64,000 nt of DNA from Terriglobus sp. TAA 43 (GCF_000800015.1 NZ_JUGR01000003.1:186001-250000), one strand, 5' to 3'. Shown: positions 1 through 9,219, numbered from the stretch's first letter. Translations and numbers: made by a program. Notes: generated by a model not told the origin, from the letters alone.

Positions 1-1
1 A

Positions 2-907
2 GCGATAGAACGTTATTCGACAATCTTCGATGACGCATCCGAGGTTCCATATGGGCTCGGCTGCGGCGGCGTACTTGATGTACTCCTTGAGCCGGTCGAT
101 TCAGAGGAAGGGCAAGCCCTACTAAGCGCATTCGAAGACCACATCGGAGGCAAAGAACGTTTGGTGGTTACATGGCTCCCGTCAACGTCAACCACTCTGA
201 AACGAGTCATCGTTGATGGAGGCGGACAAATACTGTTCGCAAGTTCAGGACTTTCACAGGAGGAAGTGCTGAAGGCTCAGCGCAAGAGCTCTGGCTCGAC
301 TCGGCTCACAGTCGAAGGCGTTGTCTGCGAACACCTGAAGCCACCTCAACGACTCTTTGTTTTTGGCGCCGGTGACGACGCAAAGCCCCTTGTGACGATG
401 GCCTCACTTCTCGGTTGGAATGTTACGGTGGTCGACGGGCGGACGCACCTCGCGGCTGCTGACCGATTTCCAGAACGACATGTCAGGGTCTCCTCCTCTC
501 GAGAAGAGATCTTGCATGAAGTCAGTGATCATGACGCTGCTGTCATCATGACTCACAGCTTTGAACAAGACCGAGACTGCTTAATCGCCCTTTTGTCGAA
601 ACGTCCGAAATATTTGGGCCTTCTCGGCTCGCGTCAACGCAGCTCGCTCCTCATGGGGGACGCAGCGGGTCGACTCGGACTTTCCATTGAAGAATGCTGC
701 CAGGTTGTGAGCGCTCCGGTCGGTCTTGATATCGGCGGTGAAGGACCGGAAGACATCGCACTTGCGATCATCGCCGAGGCTCAGGCAGTCTGCAGTGGCA
801 AGGCGCAAACACGGGAAAAGCTGTCTGCGCATCGCGTGCAGAGCTACCTTGTCGATGTCGACTCTGAACGACAGATCTTCAGTCGATGTGAGCTCAATAC
901 GCTATGA
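2..907 (+). CDS. XdhC/CoxI family molybdoenzyme maturation protein (5' end outside window)
   Basis: The reading frame is open from base 2, so the true start lies left of the window; 301 residues are visible. The N-terminal part has the XdhC/CoxI signature GCGG followed by a VLLEP segment. The C-terminal half is a Rossmann domain with LFVFGAGDDAKPL, VTVVDGR, YLGLLGSRQR and the family hallmark APVGLDIGGEGPEDIALAII. Proteins of this family bind or sulfurate the molybdenum cofactor for xanthine-dehydrogenase-type hydroxylases and act in the cytoplasm, so the cognate oxidoreductase subunits are expected upstream, outside the window. Family length is usually around 350-380 residues, so perhaps 50-80 residues are missing. 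An internal TTG at 161 would cut off the GCGG motif and is not the start. The partner enzyme cannot be named from here. Confidence 0.88.
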   Translation, partial: AIERYSTIFDDASEVPYGLGCGGVLDVLLEPVDSEEGQALLSAFEDHIGGKERLVVTWLPSTSTTLKRVIVDGGGQILFASSGLSQEEVLKAQRKSSGSTRLTVEGVVCEHLKPPQRLFVFGAGDDAKPLVTMASLLGWNVTVVDGRTHLAAADRFPERHVRVSSSREEILHEVSDHDAAVIMTHSFEQDRDCLIALLSKRPKYLGLLGSRQRSSLLMGDAAGRLGLSIEECCQVVSAPVGLDIGGEGPEDIALAIIAEAQAVCSGKAQTREKLSAHRVQSYLVDVDSERQIFSRCELNTL

Positions 908-1192
908 AACCGCGTTAGCCCTGAACGTCTATAGCAGTTTCTCTTGATCACAGGAAGGCATCGGGCAAGTGACTAGCAGCTTGCGCGGATGATGTCCTGT
1001 GACTTGATAATCTACGTCGGGTCGGATGCAAAGAGATGAGAGCTTCTTAAGCCACGACAAGACGTGCCGAGGGGTACGAATACGGGTACGGCACGTTGAT
1101 TGACCTGTAATGCCTTTGCTCTCAACGTATGAGAATCCCTGGGGGGCAACCAAGCATCTCTTCTTCCGAGTAAACTCACACGTGGAGTCAGC

Positions 1193-2215
1193 ATGAAGAA
1201 GATTGGCTTTCTTTCTTTTGGCCATTGGACGCCTTCCCCACAATCCCAAACGCGCTCCGCTTCGGACGTACTGTTGCAGTCAATCGATCTGGCGGTAGAG
1301 GCTGAGCGGATCGGCATGGACGGCGCTTACTTCCGTGTGCATCATTTTGCTCGGCAACTCTCATCGCCTTTCCCTCTTCTTGCTGCGGTCGGAGCACGCA
1401 CACGCAATATCGAAATCGGCACCGCCGTCATCGACATGCGCTATGAGAATCCGCACTACATGTTCGAAGACGCGAGCGCGGCCGACCTGATTTCCGGCTC
1501 ACGACTGCAGTTAGGTATCAGCCGCGGATCGCCGGAACAGGTGATTGATGGATGGCGCTACTTCGGCTATCAACCGAAGGAAGGTGAAGACGACGCAGCC
1601 ATGGGACGACGTCACACCGAAGAGTTTCTAAAACTCCTCAGCGGAGAAGGTTTTGCTCGTCCCAATCCGCGTCCTATGTTCCCCAATCCTCCCGGACTCC
1701 TGCGACTGGAACCCTTCTCAGAAACATTGCATGAGCGCATCTGGTGGGGAGCCGCAACAAACGCAACCGCGGTATGGGCGGCGAAACTGGGAATGAATCT
1801 GCAGAGCTCAACGCTGAAGTTCGATGAAACAGGCGAGCCTTTCCACATCCAGCAGGCAAAGCAGATTCGCGCTTATCGCGAAGCATGGAAGCAGGCAGGA
1901 CACACGCACACGCCGCGTGTCTCCGTCAGCCGCAGTATCTTTGCTTTGACTAACGATCTGGATCGCGCCTACTTCGGGCACGACAGCAATTCGCAGGACA
2001 AGATCGGCTTTCTCGACGCGTCCACCCGCGCAGTCTTCGGCCGCAGTTACGCAGCCGAACCCCAGAAGCTGGTGGAGCAACTACGACAAGATGAAGCGAT
2101 TGCAGAGGCCGATACGCTGCTGCTCACCGTGCCGAATCAGCTTGGCGTGGAATACAACGTCCACGTTATGGAATCGATTCTTACGCACGTGGCGCCTGCA
2201 CTCGGCTGGAGATAG
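1193..2215 (+). CDS. LLM-class flavin-dependent oxidoreductase (luciferase-like)
   Basis: 340 residues, ATG start preceded by GGAG. The sequence shows the TIM-barrel pattern of bacterial luciferase-like monooxygenases: an N-terminal FLSFGHW strand, DGAYFRVHHF, GTAVIDMRYENPHYMFEDA and the LGISRGSPEQVIDGWRYFGY block. Members use reduced FMN or F420 to oxidise small organic substrates in the cytoplasm; the substrate is not predictable from sequence. It stands alone, about 285 bases after the XdhC gene, and its stop lies only 5 bases from the stop of the convergent ABC permease. The upstream gap holds a widely spaced inverted repeat, TCACAGGA (948-955) and TCCTGTGA (995-1002), of unknown meaning. 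Confidence 0.88.
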   Translation: MKKIGFLSFGHWTPSPQSQTRSASDVLLQSIDLAVEAERIGMDGAYFRVHHFARQLSSPFPLLAAVGARTRNIEIGTAVIDMRYENPHYMFEDASAADLISGSRLQLGISRGSPEQVIDGWRYFGYQPKEGEDDAAMGRRHTEEFLKLLSGEGFARPNPRPMFPNPPGLLRLEPFSETLHERIWWGAATNATAVWAAKLGMNLQSSTLKFDETGEPFHIQQAKQIRAYREAWKQAGHTHTPRVSVSRSIFALTNDLDRAYFGHDSNSQDKIGFLDASTRAVFGRSYAAEPQKLVEQLRQDEAIAEADTLLLTVPNQLGVEYNVHVMESILTHVAPALGWR

Positions 2216-2220
2216 GCGCG

Positions 2221-4797
2221 CTACTCCTCGCGAAGAACTTCCAAAGGTTTCTGACCAAGTACGCGATAGCTTGCGAGCCATCCCGTCAACACAGTCAGGG
2301 CCATGACAGCGATGAGCGAGAGCACGTTGACCAAGCCGAGGAAGTGATACTCCAGATCAAGCCGCGACAACACCACACGAACTGTCAGGTTTGCAAACAC
2401 TAGTCCCACCAGCCCGGCGACCAAGCCCAACGTTGCAAATTCAATGGAAAAGATCGCTGCAATGCGCGACCGTGTTGCGCCCAGCGTTTTCAACACCACG
2501 ACTTCGCGCATGCGTCGATAACGCGTGCCTGCGATAGCGCTTGCAAGAATGACGAGTCCCGCGAAAATAGAGAAGCCCGCCAGGAATTGGACAACGAGCG
2601 ACACCTGCAACAGCACGCTGCGCAATGTCTCCATGGCCTGCGCCACGTTGATGACTGTGACAGTCGGATACTTCGCAAATAACGCGCGCTGTAGCTCACC
2701 CACACGCCCTGGATCGGCATGAGCTCCGCCGTAATACACCACCGGCAAACCAGCCAACGCAGACTTCGGCAACAGAAATTCGGAACGCGACCATGCATGC
2801 TGACCATCAGACTTGATGATGGCCGTGACTTCCGCGTTGATGGGATGGTCCGGATCACCCGGCGCTCCAAACAGAATGTGAGAGCCAAGCTGCACATGCA
2901 GACGCTCTGACATGCGCTGCCCAATCGCCACTTGTGGATGCGAGTCGCCGCTATGCCAAAACGTCCCGCTCACCACCTTCGTCCCCGGCGGCATCTCATC
3001 CACCCACGTCAGCGAGATGGATTGCAACAGGCGCTTGGGGAAGTTTTCCAACTTGAGGTCTGAAGCCTTCACGCCATTGACAGCGATGATGCGTGACGCA
3101 ACCACCGGCAACATCTCCGGCTCACCGTGAACACCAGGTTGTGACTTTAGAAGCGCCGTTACACCTTCTACTTCAGTCGGTGCAACATCGATGAGAAACA
3201 CATTCGGCAGCGTGGGCCGTGTGGAGAGTTTCAGTTCCTTCACCAGCGCCTGCGAAAGAAAGAAGACACTCCCAATCTGCATCACTCCAAGCCCCACCGC
3301 AGCCAGCAGCGCTGCAGAAGGATTACCCGGACGATAGAGATTCGCCAGACCATGCCGTACCACGGGCTGCAGCGAGGAGCGGGTGCTCTTCAAAAATCGC
3401 CGCAGCAGCGCGAGTACAACAGACGATGCGATCAACAGCACCACCAGCACGCCTGCAAGCCCAATCGTGAAGACTCGCCCCACAACCTTTGAGTCTGACA
3501 ACGTTGTCGCAATCAGCGTGATGCCCAGCAGGATCAACGCACCTGCAATCACCTGAGCAAACGACGCTTTGATTCTTGCAAAAAGGTTTGCCGCTGTTCC
3601 CTTCTCTTCCACATCATCAACATTGCGTCGCAAAATCAAGATCGGCCGAACGCCGCGGATATCCAACAGGGGCGGCATCGTGAACAGCAACGTCGTAAGC
3701 AAACCTGTCGCTAGCCCAGCAACAATGGCAGAAGCAGCAATATGAAGTTCTGGCGTAATGCCAAGCAGCTTCGCCAACAGCAGCGGCAGCACAAGTTGCA
3801 CGCCAACACCAAGCGCCACACCAACCGCGCCGCCAATCAATCCCAGCAGCACCGTCTGCACCAGGTAAATGCGAAGTACATGCGACGACCGCGCACCCAG
3901 CGACTTCATGATTGCGATCGAGTCCATGCGCTCCAGCAGATGCGTACGCATGGCCATGGCAACACCCACAGCGCCCAATACCAAAGCCACCAACGACACC
4001 AGCGACAACACACCCGTTGCACGGTCCAGCGCCATAGTGATCGCAGGATTCGTCTCACGGTAATCCGTGATCTGCGCCTCAGGCAGAACACCCTCCAGCG
4101 TCGTCTTTAGTTTTGCAACGGCGCGATCATCACGCTTGGGCAACATGAACAGATAACGTTGTCCCGCACGCGATCCCGCAGCCAGCAGATGCGTTTGATC
4201 CAGTTGATCCTGCGATAACAGGATGCGTGGCCCCGCTGCAAACGATCCAGAGAGCCTATCCGGCTCACTCAGAACGACTGCCGCAATTCGCAGCGTCGCA
4301 TCGCCAAGCTGAATGCGGTCGCCTACATGCAGCTTCAAACGAATCAGAAGATCATCGCCAACAGCAACATTCTCGCCACCAATCGCCTGTCGTAACAGCA
4401 TGGCTGGTTGCAGATCGACTGTGCCATAGAACGGATACTTCGCAGGGTCGATAGCCTTCAACGCCACCAGCAAAGGGTCCAGCGAATGTTCGGCCGTAGC
4501 CATCGCCGCCATCTCCGTGACCGGCGTCATCTTTATGCCGTTCGCAGTCAACGCTTCCAGTTGCTTCAGTTGCGCGTCGCTCGGCTGCTGAAACGTGCGT
4601 GCCGCAAGATCGCCTGCAAGAATGGATCGTGCACGCACCATCAGCGTTTGACGAAATGCCGTGGAGAATCCGCGAACTCCCGTCAATGCAGCAACACCAA
4701 TCGCTACCGACAAAATCACGAACAGAAATTTGCCACGCGAGGCACGTAGTTCGCGCGATGCAATACGTGCCGCCGTTGTCCATGAGAGCGCGGCCAC
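2221..4797 (-). CDS. ABC transporter permease, FtsX/MacB type (YbbP-like)
   Basis: 858 residues. A first membrane segment (about residues 23-43) is followed by a large extracytoplasmic domain, an FtsX block of three segments (about 260-380) with the coupling sequence MDSIAIMKSLGARSS, a further membrane pair in the middle, a second extracytoplasmic domain (about 520-720) and a second FtsX block with MREVVVLKTLGATRSRI. This duplicated layout is that of YbbP/LolCE-like permeases, which work mechanically from the inner membrane on lipids, lipoproteins or esters rather than as classical importers. It follows the ATPase gene with a gap of 3 bases, so the two are one operon. A TesA-like esterase is divergent to it, the same arrangement as tesA-ybbA-ybbP in E. 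coli (known synteny). The transported substrate is unknown. Confidence 0.9.
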   Translation of the reverse strand: MAALSWTTAARIASRELRASRGKFLFVILSVAIGVAALTGVRGFSTAFRQTLMVRARSILAGDLAARTFQQPSDAQLKQLEALTANGIKMTPVTEMAAMATAEHSLDPLLVALKAIDPAKYPFYGTVDLQPAMLLRQAIGGENVAVGDDLLIRLKLHVGDRIQLGDATLRIAAVVLSEPDRLSGSFAAGPRILLSQDQLDQTHLLAAGSRAGQRYLFMLPKRDDRAVAKLKTTLEGVLPEAQITDYRETNPAITMALDRATGVLSLVSLVALVLGAVGVAMAMRTHLLERMDSIAIMKSLGARSSHVLRIYLVQTVLLGLIGGAVGVALGVGVQLVLPLLLAKLLGITPELHIAASAIVAGLATGLLTTLLFTMPPLLDIRGVRPILILRRNVDDVEEKGTAANLFARIKASFAQVIAGALILLGITLIATTLSDSKVVGRVFTIGLAGVLVVLLIASSVVLALLRRFLKSTRSSLQPVVRHGLANLYRPGNPSAALLAAVGLGVMQIGSVFFLSQALVKELKLSTRPTLPNVFLIDVAPTEVEGVTALLKSQPGVHGEPEMLPVVASRIIAVNGVKASDLKLENFPKRLLQSISLTWVDEMPPGTKVVSGTFWHSGDSHPQVAIGQRMSERLHVQLGSHILFGAPGDPDHPINAEVTAIIKSDGQHAWSRSEFLLPKSALAGLPVVYYGGAHADPGRVGELQRALFAKYPTVTVINVAQAMETLRSVLLQVSLVVQFLAGFSIFAGLVILASAIAGTRYRRMREVVVLKTLGATRSRIAAIFSIEFATLGLVAGLVGLVFANLTVRVVLSRLDLEYHFLGLVNVLSLIAVMALTVLTGWLASYRVLGQKPLEVLREE

Positions 4798-4800
4798 GGA

Positions 4801-5490
4801 TTACACCTGCTCCGCAAACTTGCGTTCATCCGCGATCACTTCACCATCGCGCACGGTCAGCACACGTGTTGCATGAGCAGCCACCGCAGGATCATGCGTG
4901 ACCAGCACCAGCGTCGTTCCTTCGCGCTGATTCAAATCAAGTAGCAGATCCATCACGTGAGCGCCGTTCTTTGAATCGAGATTCCCTGTCGGCTCATCGG
5001 CCAGCACAATCGGCGGACGCAGAATGAACGCACGTGCTAATGCCACGCGCTGCTGTTCTCCACCAGAAAGCTGAACAGGATAATGCTCCGCACGTTCGCC
5101 AAGCCCCACCGCTTGCAGCAACTCCATCGCACGTTCACGGCCAGCCTTTTGCTCGTTTGAAGGCGCATTCAACTCATGCGGCAACAACACATTCTCAAGC
5201 GCTGTAAGCGTAGGAATCAGTTGATAGCTCTGAAAGACAAAACCAATCAGCTTGCCGCGCACTTCCGCAAGTTTGTCTTCTGGCAGATAACTGATCGCGG
5301 TGCCGTTCAGAATCACTTCGCCAGCGGTTGGCGTATCAAGTCCCGCCAGCAATCCAAGCAATGTACTTTTTCCGGAACCAGATGAACCCACGATAGCGAC
5401 GAACTCGCCCGCGGCAACATCGAACGAGATGCCACGAAGAATCTCAACGGTACGAGATCCGGTGCGAAGGGATTTGCGGAGATCGTTCAC
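4801..5490 (-). CDS. ABC transporter ATP-binding protein (YbbA/LolD type)
   Basis: The frame contains a complete ABC ATPase: Walker [11 protein letters not shown]-loop [19 protein letters not shown], signature [15 protein letters not shown], Walker [13 protein letters not shown] and switch histidine VTHD. The segments GLLAGLDTP and [10 protein letters not shown] match YbbA best. Start choice is uncertain. GTG at 5490 is the nearest standard start but trims the first beta strand by about three residues. The frame stays open upstream to 5727, but that extension overlaps the divergent esterase and does not look like ABC sequence; alignment length would favour a start near 5520, where only CTG is available. 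The product energises the adjacent permease. Confidence 0.85.
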   Translation of the reverse strand: MNDLRKSLRTGSRTVEILRGISFDVAAGEFVAIVGSSGSGKSTLLGLLAGLDTPTAGEVILNGTAISYLPEDKLAEVRGKLIGFVFQSYQLIPTLTALENVLLPHELNAPSNEQKAGRERAMELLQAVGLGERAEHYPVQLSGGEQQRVALARAFILRPPIVLADEPTGNLDSKNGAHVMDLLLDLNQREGTTLVLVTHDPAVAAHATRVLTVRDGEVIADERKFAEQV

Positions 5491-5586
5491 TCGGATGGAA
5501 GTTGCAGTCGTCGGAGTCAGGCGGTTACTCGCTTTCTGGCGGAATCTGCTATGGTTTGCAACAACGGAGAGCCGGAGTTGAGGTCG

Positions 5587-6321
5587 ATGATACAGCGTTC
5601 CCCCTTCACACTTATGTGTACGTTTGCCGTGGCCGCAATGTTCCTGTTGACTGGCTGCGAACCCAAACATCACGACCTGACCACCGATAGCAAAAACGGC
5701 GGAGCAACGCCAACGGGCACCATGCAACTGAAGTCCGATACCGTTGCTTCCTCAAATGATGTTGACGACGGTCGTCCCGTGATCGCCTGCTTCGGCGACA
5801 GCCTGACGGCAGGCCTGGGCGTCGATCTGGACAGCAGCTATCCTGCAGACCTCCAACGAGAACTGGATAACGCTGGTTATCGCTATCGTGTGGTCAACAT
5901 GGGCATCAGTGGCGACACCACCAAGGACGCACTGGCGCGGATTGACCGCGTGATCGCTATGAAGCCGGCGATCACCGTTGTGGAGTTTGGGGGCAACGAC
6001 GGCCTTCGCGGCGTCCCGGTTGCGAACTCCCGCCAGAACCTCGATGACGTTCTTAGCCGCCTCACCCACACTGGGACACAGGTTGCTCTCGCCGGCATCA
6101 CGTTGCCGCCACAGTACAGCGCGCCGTACATCCAGCAATTCAACGAAACGTATACGGTGCTCTCAAAGAAGTACTCCGTGCCGTTACTGCCGTTCGTTCT
6201 TCAGGACGTCTACGGAGTGCCCGGAAGCATTCAGTCCGACGGCATCCACCCCACAGCACAAGGCTGCAAGCAGGTAGCAAAGAACGTGCTCACCTTGATT
6301 CACCCGATGCTAAAGAAATAA
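5587..6321 (+). CDS. tesA: SGNH/GDSL arylesterase lipoprotein (TesA-like)
   Basis: 244 residues from ATG 5587. An N-terminal hydrophobic stretch ends in the lipobox LLTGC, so the enzyme is predicted to be lipid-anchored on the periplasmic side. All SGNH blocks are visible: block I FGDSLTAGLG with the nucleophile serine, block II MGISGDTTKDALARI with the oxyanion glycine, block III VEFGGNDGLRG with Asn, and block V DGIHPTAQG with catalytic Asp and His. Members hydrolyse thioesters, arylesters and lysophospholipids. It is divergent from the YbbA/YbbP-like exporter; in E. coli tesA has the same divergent position, which suggests a shared lipid-related task (inference). An in-frame ATG 36 bases upstream is less likely because the signal peptide begins at 5587. 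Confidence 0.88.
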   Translation: MIQRSPFTLMCTFAVAAMFLLTGCEPKHHDLTTDSKNGGATPTGTMQLKSDTVASSNDVDDGRPVIACFGDSLTAGLGVDLDSSYPADLQRELDNAGYRYRVVNMGISGDTTKDALARIDRVIAMKPAITVVEFGGNDGLRGVPVANSRQNLDDVLSRLTHTGTQVALAGITLPPQYSAPYIQQFNETYTVLSKKYSVPLLPFVLQDVYGVPGSIQSDGIHPTAQGCKQVAKNVLTLIHPMLKK

Positions 6322-6329
6322 CGCCGATC

Positions 6330-7205
6330 TCAGGCAATGTTTACGTGTGGCTGGATCAGCGTTCCAGCCACGCGCTTTCCAATGCCCAGCAGTTCTTTGC
6401 TGCCGTTGAAAATCCGCACCAGCGGCGCATCAGAAAACTCCGGCAGATTCACTGCCATGCCGTTACGCAGCCTTGTCTGTGAGCCCTCATCCGCAGTCAC
6501 CGCAGGCATCTCCGGCAGTACTGTACGAGGATGCCGCATCAGTTGTTGCACCGTGCCTGCATTTGCCGCTTCAATCAACTGCTCGCGGCTCACTGCATGC
6601 GCCAGCGTGAACACGCCCGCCTGCGTCCTGCGCAGCGACGACAGATGCGCGCCGCAACCGGCAAGCTGTCCCAACTCATGTGCCACGGAACGTACGTAGC
6701 CACCCGATGAAACGTGCATGGCAAAGCGGGCGGTATCACCTTCCAACTCAGTCAGCGCAAAATGATGAATCGTAATGCGCGCCGGTTTTACTGCCACTTC
6801 TTTACCCTGCCGCGCCAACTTATGCGCCGGAATCCCGCCAATCTTCTTGGCAGAAAACACCGGCGGAACCTGGTCAATTGTTCCGTGAAAATGCGCACCC
6901 AACGCACGCAATTCATCGAGCGAACAACGCAAAGGCTGCGACTCGCCTGCAGGTTGGCCTTCGGCGTCGTAGGTGTCAGTGGCAAAGCCAAAACGAATCG
7001 TGCCGGTGTACTGCTTGTCCGCCGCATTGAAAAACTGCGCCAGGCGCGTCCATTTACCCAGCAGCAACGGCAAAACGCCAGTCGCCATGGGGTCCAGCGT
7101 GCCAAGATGGCCAACAGATCGTTCCCCGCTGGCACGCCGCACCAGCGAAACAACATCGTGAGAAGTAAGTCCGGAGGGTTTATCGAAAATCAGAAGGCCG
7201 TTCAT
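6330..7205 (-). CDS. truB: tRNA pseudouridine(55) synthase TruB
   Basis: 291 residues starting at ATG 7205, preceded by AAAGG. The N-terminus MNGLLIFDKPSGLTSHDVV and the catalytic block GHLGTLDPMATGVLPLLLG (Asp in GTLDP is the nucleophile) identify TruB, which converts U55 to pseudouridine in the T-loop of tRNAs. The substrate-binding segment FSAKKIGGIPAHKLARQG and SGGYVRSVAHELG are also present. A longer frame reaches 7343 but its first 46 codons carry no TruB similarity and cross the PadR operator region. The gene is monocistronic as far as can be seen and convergent with the esterase (8 bases between stops). Confidence 0.95.
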   Translation of the reverse strand: MNGLLIFDKPSGLTSHDVVSLVRRASGERSVGHLGTLDPMATGVLPLLLGKWTRLAQFFNAADKQYTGTIRFGFATDTYDAEGQPAGESQPLRCSLDELRALGAHFHGTIDQVPPVFSAKKIGGIPAHKLARQGKEVAVKPARITIHHFALTELEGDTARFAMHVSSGGYVRSVAHELGQLAGCGAHLSSLRRTQAGVFTLAHAVSREQLIEAANAGTVQQLMRHPRTVLPEMPAVTADEGSQTRLRNGMAVNLPEFSDAPLVRIFNGSKELLGIGKRVAGTLIQPHVNIA

Positions 7206-7291
7206 TGCAACCTTTCCATTAGACCACCGTTCCCTCAGGAAACCGAACGACACGCCTAATGCGCGGCCGGCAGCAGCCGTGAAAATATTCT

Positions 7292-7352
7292 GCGATATAT
7301 CTTGCATCCGATGACGGAAAGGAGTATCTAAGATATATCTCACGATATATCG
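7292..7352 (+). promoter_or_regulatory. Promoter with three GATATATC operators for the PadR gene
   Basis: Three copies of a GATATATC core lie just upstream of the PadR gene: GCGATATATCTTGC (7292-7305), the perfect palindrome AGATATATCT (7331-7340) and the perfect palindrome CGATATATCG (7343-7352). Between copies 1 and 2 sits a plausible sigma-70 promoter, TTGCAT (7302-7307), a 17-base spacer and TATCTA (7325-7330), so copy 1 abuts the -35 and copies 2-3 cover the predicted start of transcription. The ribosome binding site AGAAGGAGG (7356-7364) follows. This arrangement fits autorepression by the PadR protein (inference). Confidence 0.7.
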
Positions 7353-7369
7353 CGAGAAGGAGGCACGAA

Positions 7370-8044
7370 ATGTTTAAGTTTTCTATGCACTGCCCCGATC
7401 CTCGGGGATTCCATCGCGGAGACCGTCGTGGACGGCGCGATGACCGCTTCGCCGGAGACTACGCGGAAGGTCGCGAGGGATGCTTCCCCGGAGGTCACCA
7501 CGGACGTTTCGGCGGACCGCGAGGCCCATTCGGAGAGGGTTTCGGCCCCTTCGGCAAAGGCCGCGGAGGATTCGGCGGCGGACGCGAACGCCTGTTTGAT
7601 AGCGGCGTGATGCGTCTGGTTATTCTGCGCGAATTGGCCCAGGAACCGGCCTACGGCTACCAACTCATCAAGCGACTGGAAGAGCGTATGGCGGGTGGTT
7701 ACCGTCCCAGCGCCGGCGTGATCTATCCCACGCTGACCATGCTTGAGGAGCAGGGCTTCACCGTCGCCACCGTCAACGAAGCAGGCAAGAAGGTCTACTC
7801 CGTCACCGACGAGGGCAAGGCATTCCTCAACGAAAACCAGGAACGTCTGAACGAACTGGAACACCTGATGAAGGCTGCCGGACGCGGATTCGCTCGCGGC
7901 CGCTCGCCCGAAATCATGGAAGCCATGGGCGCGCTGCGCGAAGCCATCGGCGATCGCATCCGTCACGAAGACAGCACACCGGAACAGATCCGCAAGGTGG
8001 CGGAGGTGCTGCAAAACGCAGCCAAAGCCATCCGCGAAATCTAG
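7370..8044 (+). CDS. PadR family regulator with Gly/His-rich N-terminus (YqjI-like)
   Basis: 224 residues. The first 75 residues are a Gly/Arg/His/Cys-rich low-complexity tail including MHCPDP, FHRGD, CFPGGHHGRF and repeated FG(K/E)G units. It is followed by a PadR winged helix, RLVILRELAQEPAYGYQLIKRLEERM and the hallmark YRPSAGVIYPTLTMLEEQG, with the wing VYSVTDEGKAF and a C-terminal dimerisation helix. The layout matches E. coli YqjI, whose His/Cys-rich tail senses nickel; here the tail is poorer in cysteine, so metal binding is an inference. Strong RBS AGAAGGAGG. Upstream palindromes suggest autoregulation, and truB lies divergently. No obvious target gene is adjacent. It is followed by a terminator. 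Confidence 0.85.
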   Translation: MFKFSMHCPDPRGFHRGDRRGRRDDRFAGDYAEGREGCFPGGHHGRFGGPRGPFGEGFGPFGKGRGGFGGGRERLFDSGVMRLVILRELAQEPAYGYQLIKRLEERMAGGYRPSAGVIYPTLTMLEEQGFTVATVNEAGKKVYSVTDEGKAFLNENQERLNELEHLMKAAGRGFARGRSPEIMEAMGALREAIGDRIRHEDSTPEQIRKVAEVLQNAAKAIREI

Positions 8045-8072
8045 TCTTCAACCTGCAGTAGAAACAGGAAAA

Positions 8073-8100
8073 GGCCCGCAACAATGCGGGCCCTCTCTTT
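8073..8100 (+). terminator. Rho-independent terminator after the PadR gene
   Basis: Perfect 8-bp stem GGCCCGCA (8073-8080) / TGCGGGCC (8085-8092), ACAA loop, followed by CTCTCTTTTA. It lies between the convergent PadR gene and folE. Confidence 0.75.
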
Positions 8101-8116
8101 TAGTTAAGAAACTGAA

Positions 8117-8737
8117 CTACAGCGATGACCGACGGATCAGCGAAAGAAACTCATTCCGCGTCTGCGCACTTTCACGGAAGCATCCCAGCATCGTCGAAGT
8201 CGACGTCATACTTCCCTGCTTCTCCACGCCACGCATCATCATGCACAGGTGCTGCGCTTCCAGAATCACCGCCACCCCCTGTGGATGGATCGCCTCAACG
8301 ATTGCATCGGCAATCTCGCGTGTCATACGTTCCTGCACCTGCAAACGACGCGCATACACATCCACCAGCCGAGCCACCTTGCTCAGGCCAATCACCTTAC
8401 CCTTTGGAATGTATGCAACGTGCGCCTTGCCGAAGAACGGCAGCATGTGATGCTCGCACAGTGAATAAAACTCAATATCGCGAACAATGACCATCTCGTC
8501 ATAGTCCACATCGAACAGCGCACCACGCAGAATCTCAGTTGCACTCTGCTCGTATCCCTGCGTCAGATACGTCATCGCCTTCGTGATGCGTTCCGGCGTC
8601 TTGATCAATCCATCGCGAGCAGGGTCTTCACCAAGCCGGCGCAGCAATTCGCGATGAATGTCTTCTGTACTCGCCGCATGCAATTCCAGTGCGGGATCTA
8701 CAACAGCAGTATGTGTCTCCAAACGGCTATCTTCCAT
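8117..8737 (-). CDS. folE: GTP cyclohydrolase I FolE
   Basis: 206 residues from ATG 8737 (a TTG directly before it is not needed). Zinc and active-site motifs are intact: [20 protein letters not shown] (Cys and His ligands), [30 protein letters not shown] and the third zinc ligand in [18 protein letters not shown]. The enzyme opens GTP to dihydroneopterin triphosphate, the common precursor of folate and of 7-deazaguanines. It is the last gene of a three-gene minus-strand cluster after two QueD-type proteins; that context and the presence of queA elsewhere in the window point to queuosine precursor synthesis, though folate supply is equally possible. Confidence 0.95.
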   Translation of the reverse strand: MEDSRLETHTAVVDPALELHAASTEDIHRELLRRLGEDPARDGLIKTPERITKAMTYLTQGYEQSATEILRGALFDVDYDEMVIVRDIEFYSLCEHHMLPFFGKAHVAYIPKGKVIGLSKVARLVDVYARRLQVQERMTREIADAIVEAIHPQGVAVILEAQHLCMMMRGVEKQGSMTSTSTMLGCFRESAQTRNEFLSLIRRSSL

Positions 8738-8760
8738 CAATCAAACTCTTTCACGCGCAG

Positions 8761-9219
8761 CTACGAAAGCAACGGCTGCGTCCTGTTATCTGACGGCAGA
8801 TCGAAACTGTTATTCGCCGTCTCTTCAATCCGTATTGCATGAAGCCGCAGCTTCCCCGCTGTATCCAGCTTCGGCACCTCGCTGCGGAAGATGCGTTCCA
8901 CTTCAATCGTCAGGTTCTCCGTCGAAGGCACGAAATCACCAGCAAACACCGGATCATCATTCATCGAAACCTGGTCAAACCTGTCGATCAACTCACGCTG
9001 CGCCAACCCATCCAGCTTCGGCATATCCACCACAAAGCCTGTCACCGGATCAATCGGCCCTGCGACGGTTACTTCAACGAAGTAGTTGTGCCCATGCCCG
9101 AACGGGTTGTTGCACTTCCCATAGGTGTCACGGTTTTGCTCGATCGAAAGCGAAGGCGCGTTTAAACGATGCATCGCCGAAAACCGATATCGCCGCGAGA
9201 AGTATGCCAGCGGAGCCAT
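8761..9219 (-). CDS. PTPS/QueD family paralog with altered catalytic His site
   Basis: 152 residues. The fold signature of 6-pyruvoyl tetrahydropterin synthase/QueD is clear: His17 in FSAMHRL, catalytic Cys36 in YGKCNNPFGHGHNY with zinc ligands His42 and His44, then DPVTGFVVDMPKLD and STENLTIE. The catalytic Asp-His pair found as YDHRHLN in the next gene is FDQVSMN here, so Asp82 stays but the histidine is Gln83. That suggests changed activity (a PTPS-II-like or non-QueD role) or a subunit function. Its start overlaps the stop of the upstream queD paralog by one base, so the two are translationally coupled, and folE follows after 23 bases. Confidence 0.82.
   Translation of the reverse strand: MAPLAYFSRRYRFSAMHRLNAPSLSIEQNRDTYGKCNNPFGHGHNYFVEVTVAGPIDPVTGFVVDMPKLDGLAQRELIDRFDQVSMNDDPVFAGDFVPSTENLTIEVERIFRSEVPKLDTAGKLRLHAIRIEETANNSFDLPSDNRTQPLLS

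Noticed and set aside
948-1002. TCACAGGA / TCCTGTGA inverted repeat before the luciferase-like gene
   Set aside because: The arms are 39 bases apart with no promoter or second copy, so it was not listed as an operator.
5490-5727. N-terminal extension of the ABC ATPase
   Set aside because: The residues do not resemble ABC proteins and overlap the start of the divergent esterase gene.
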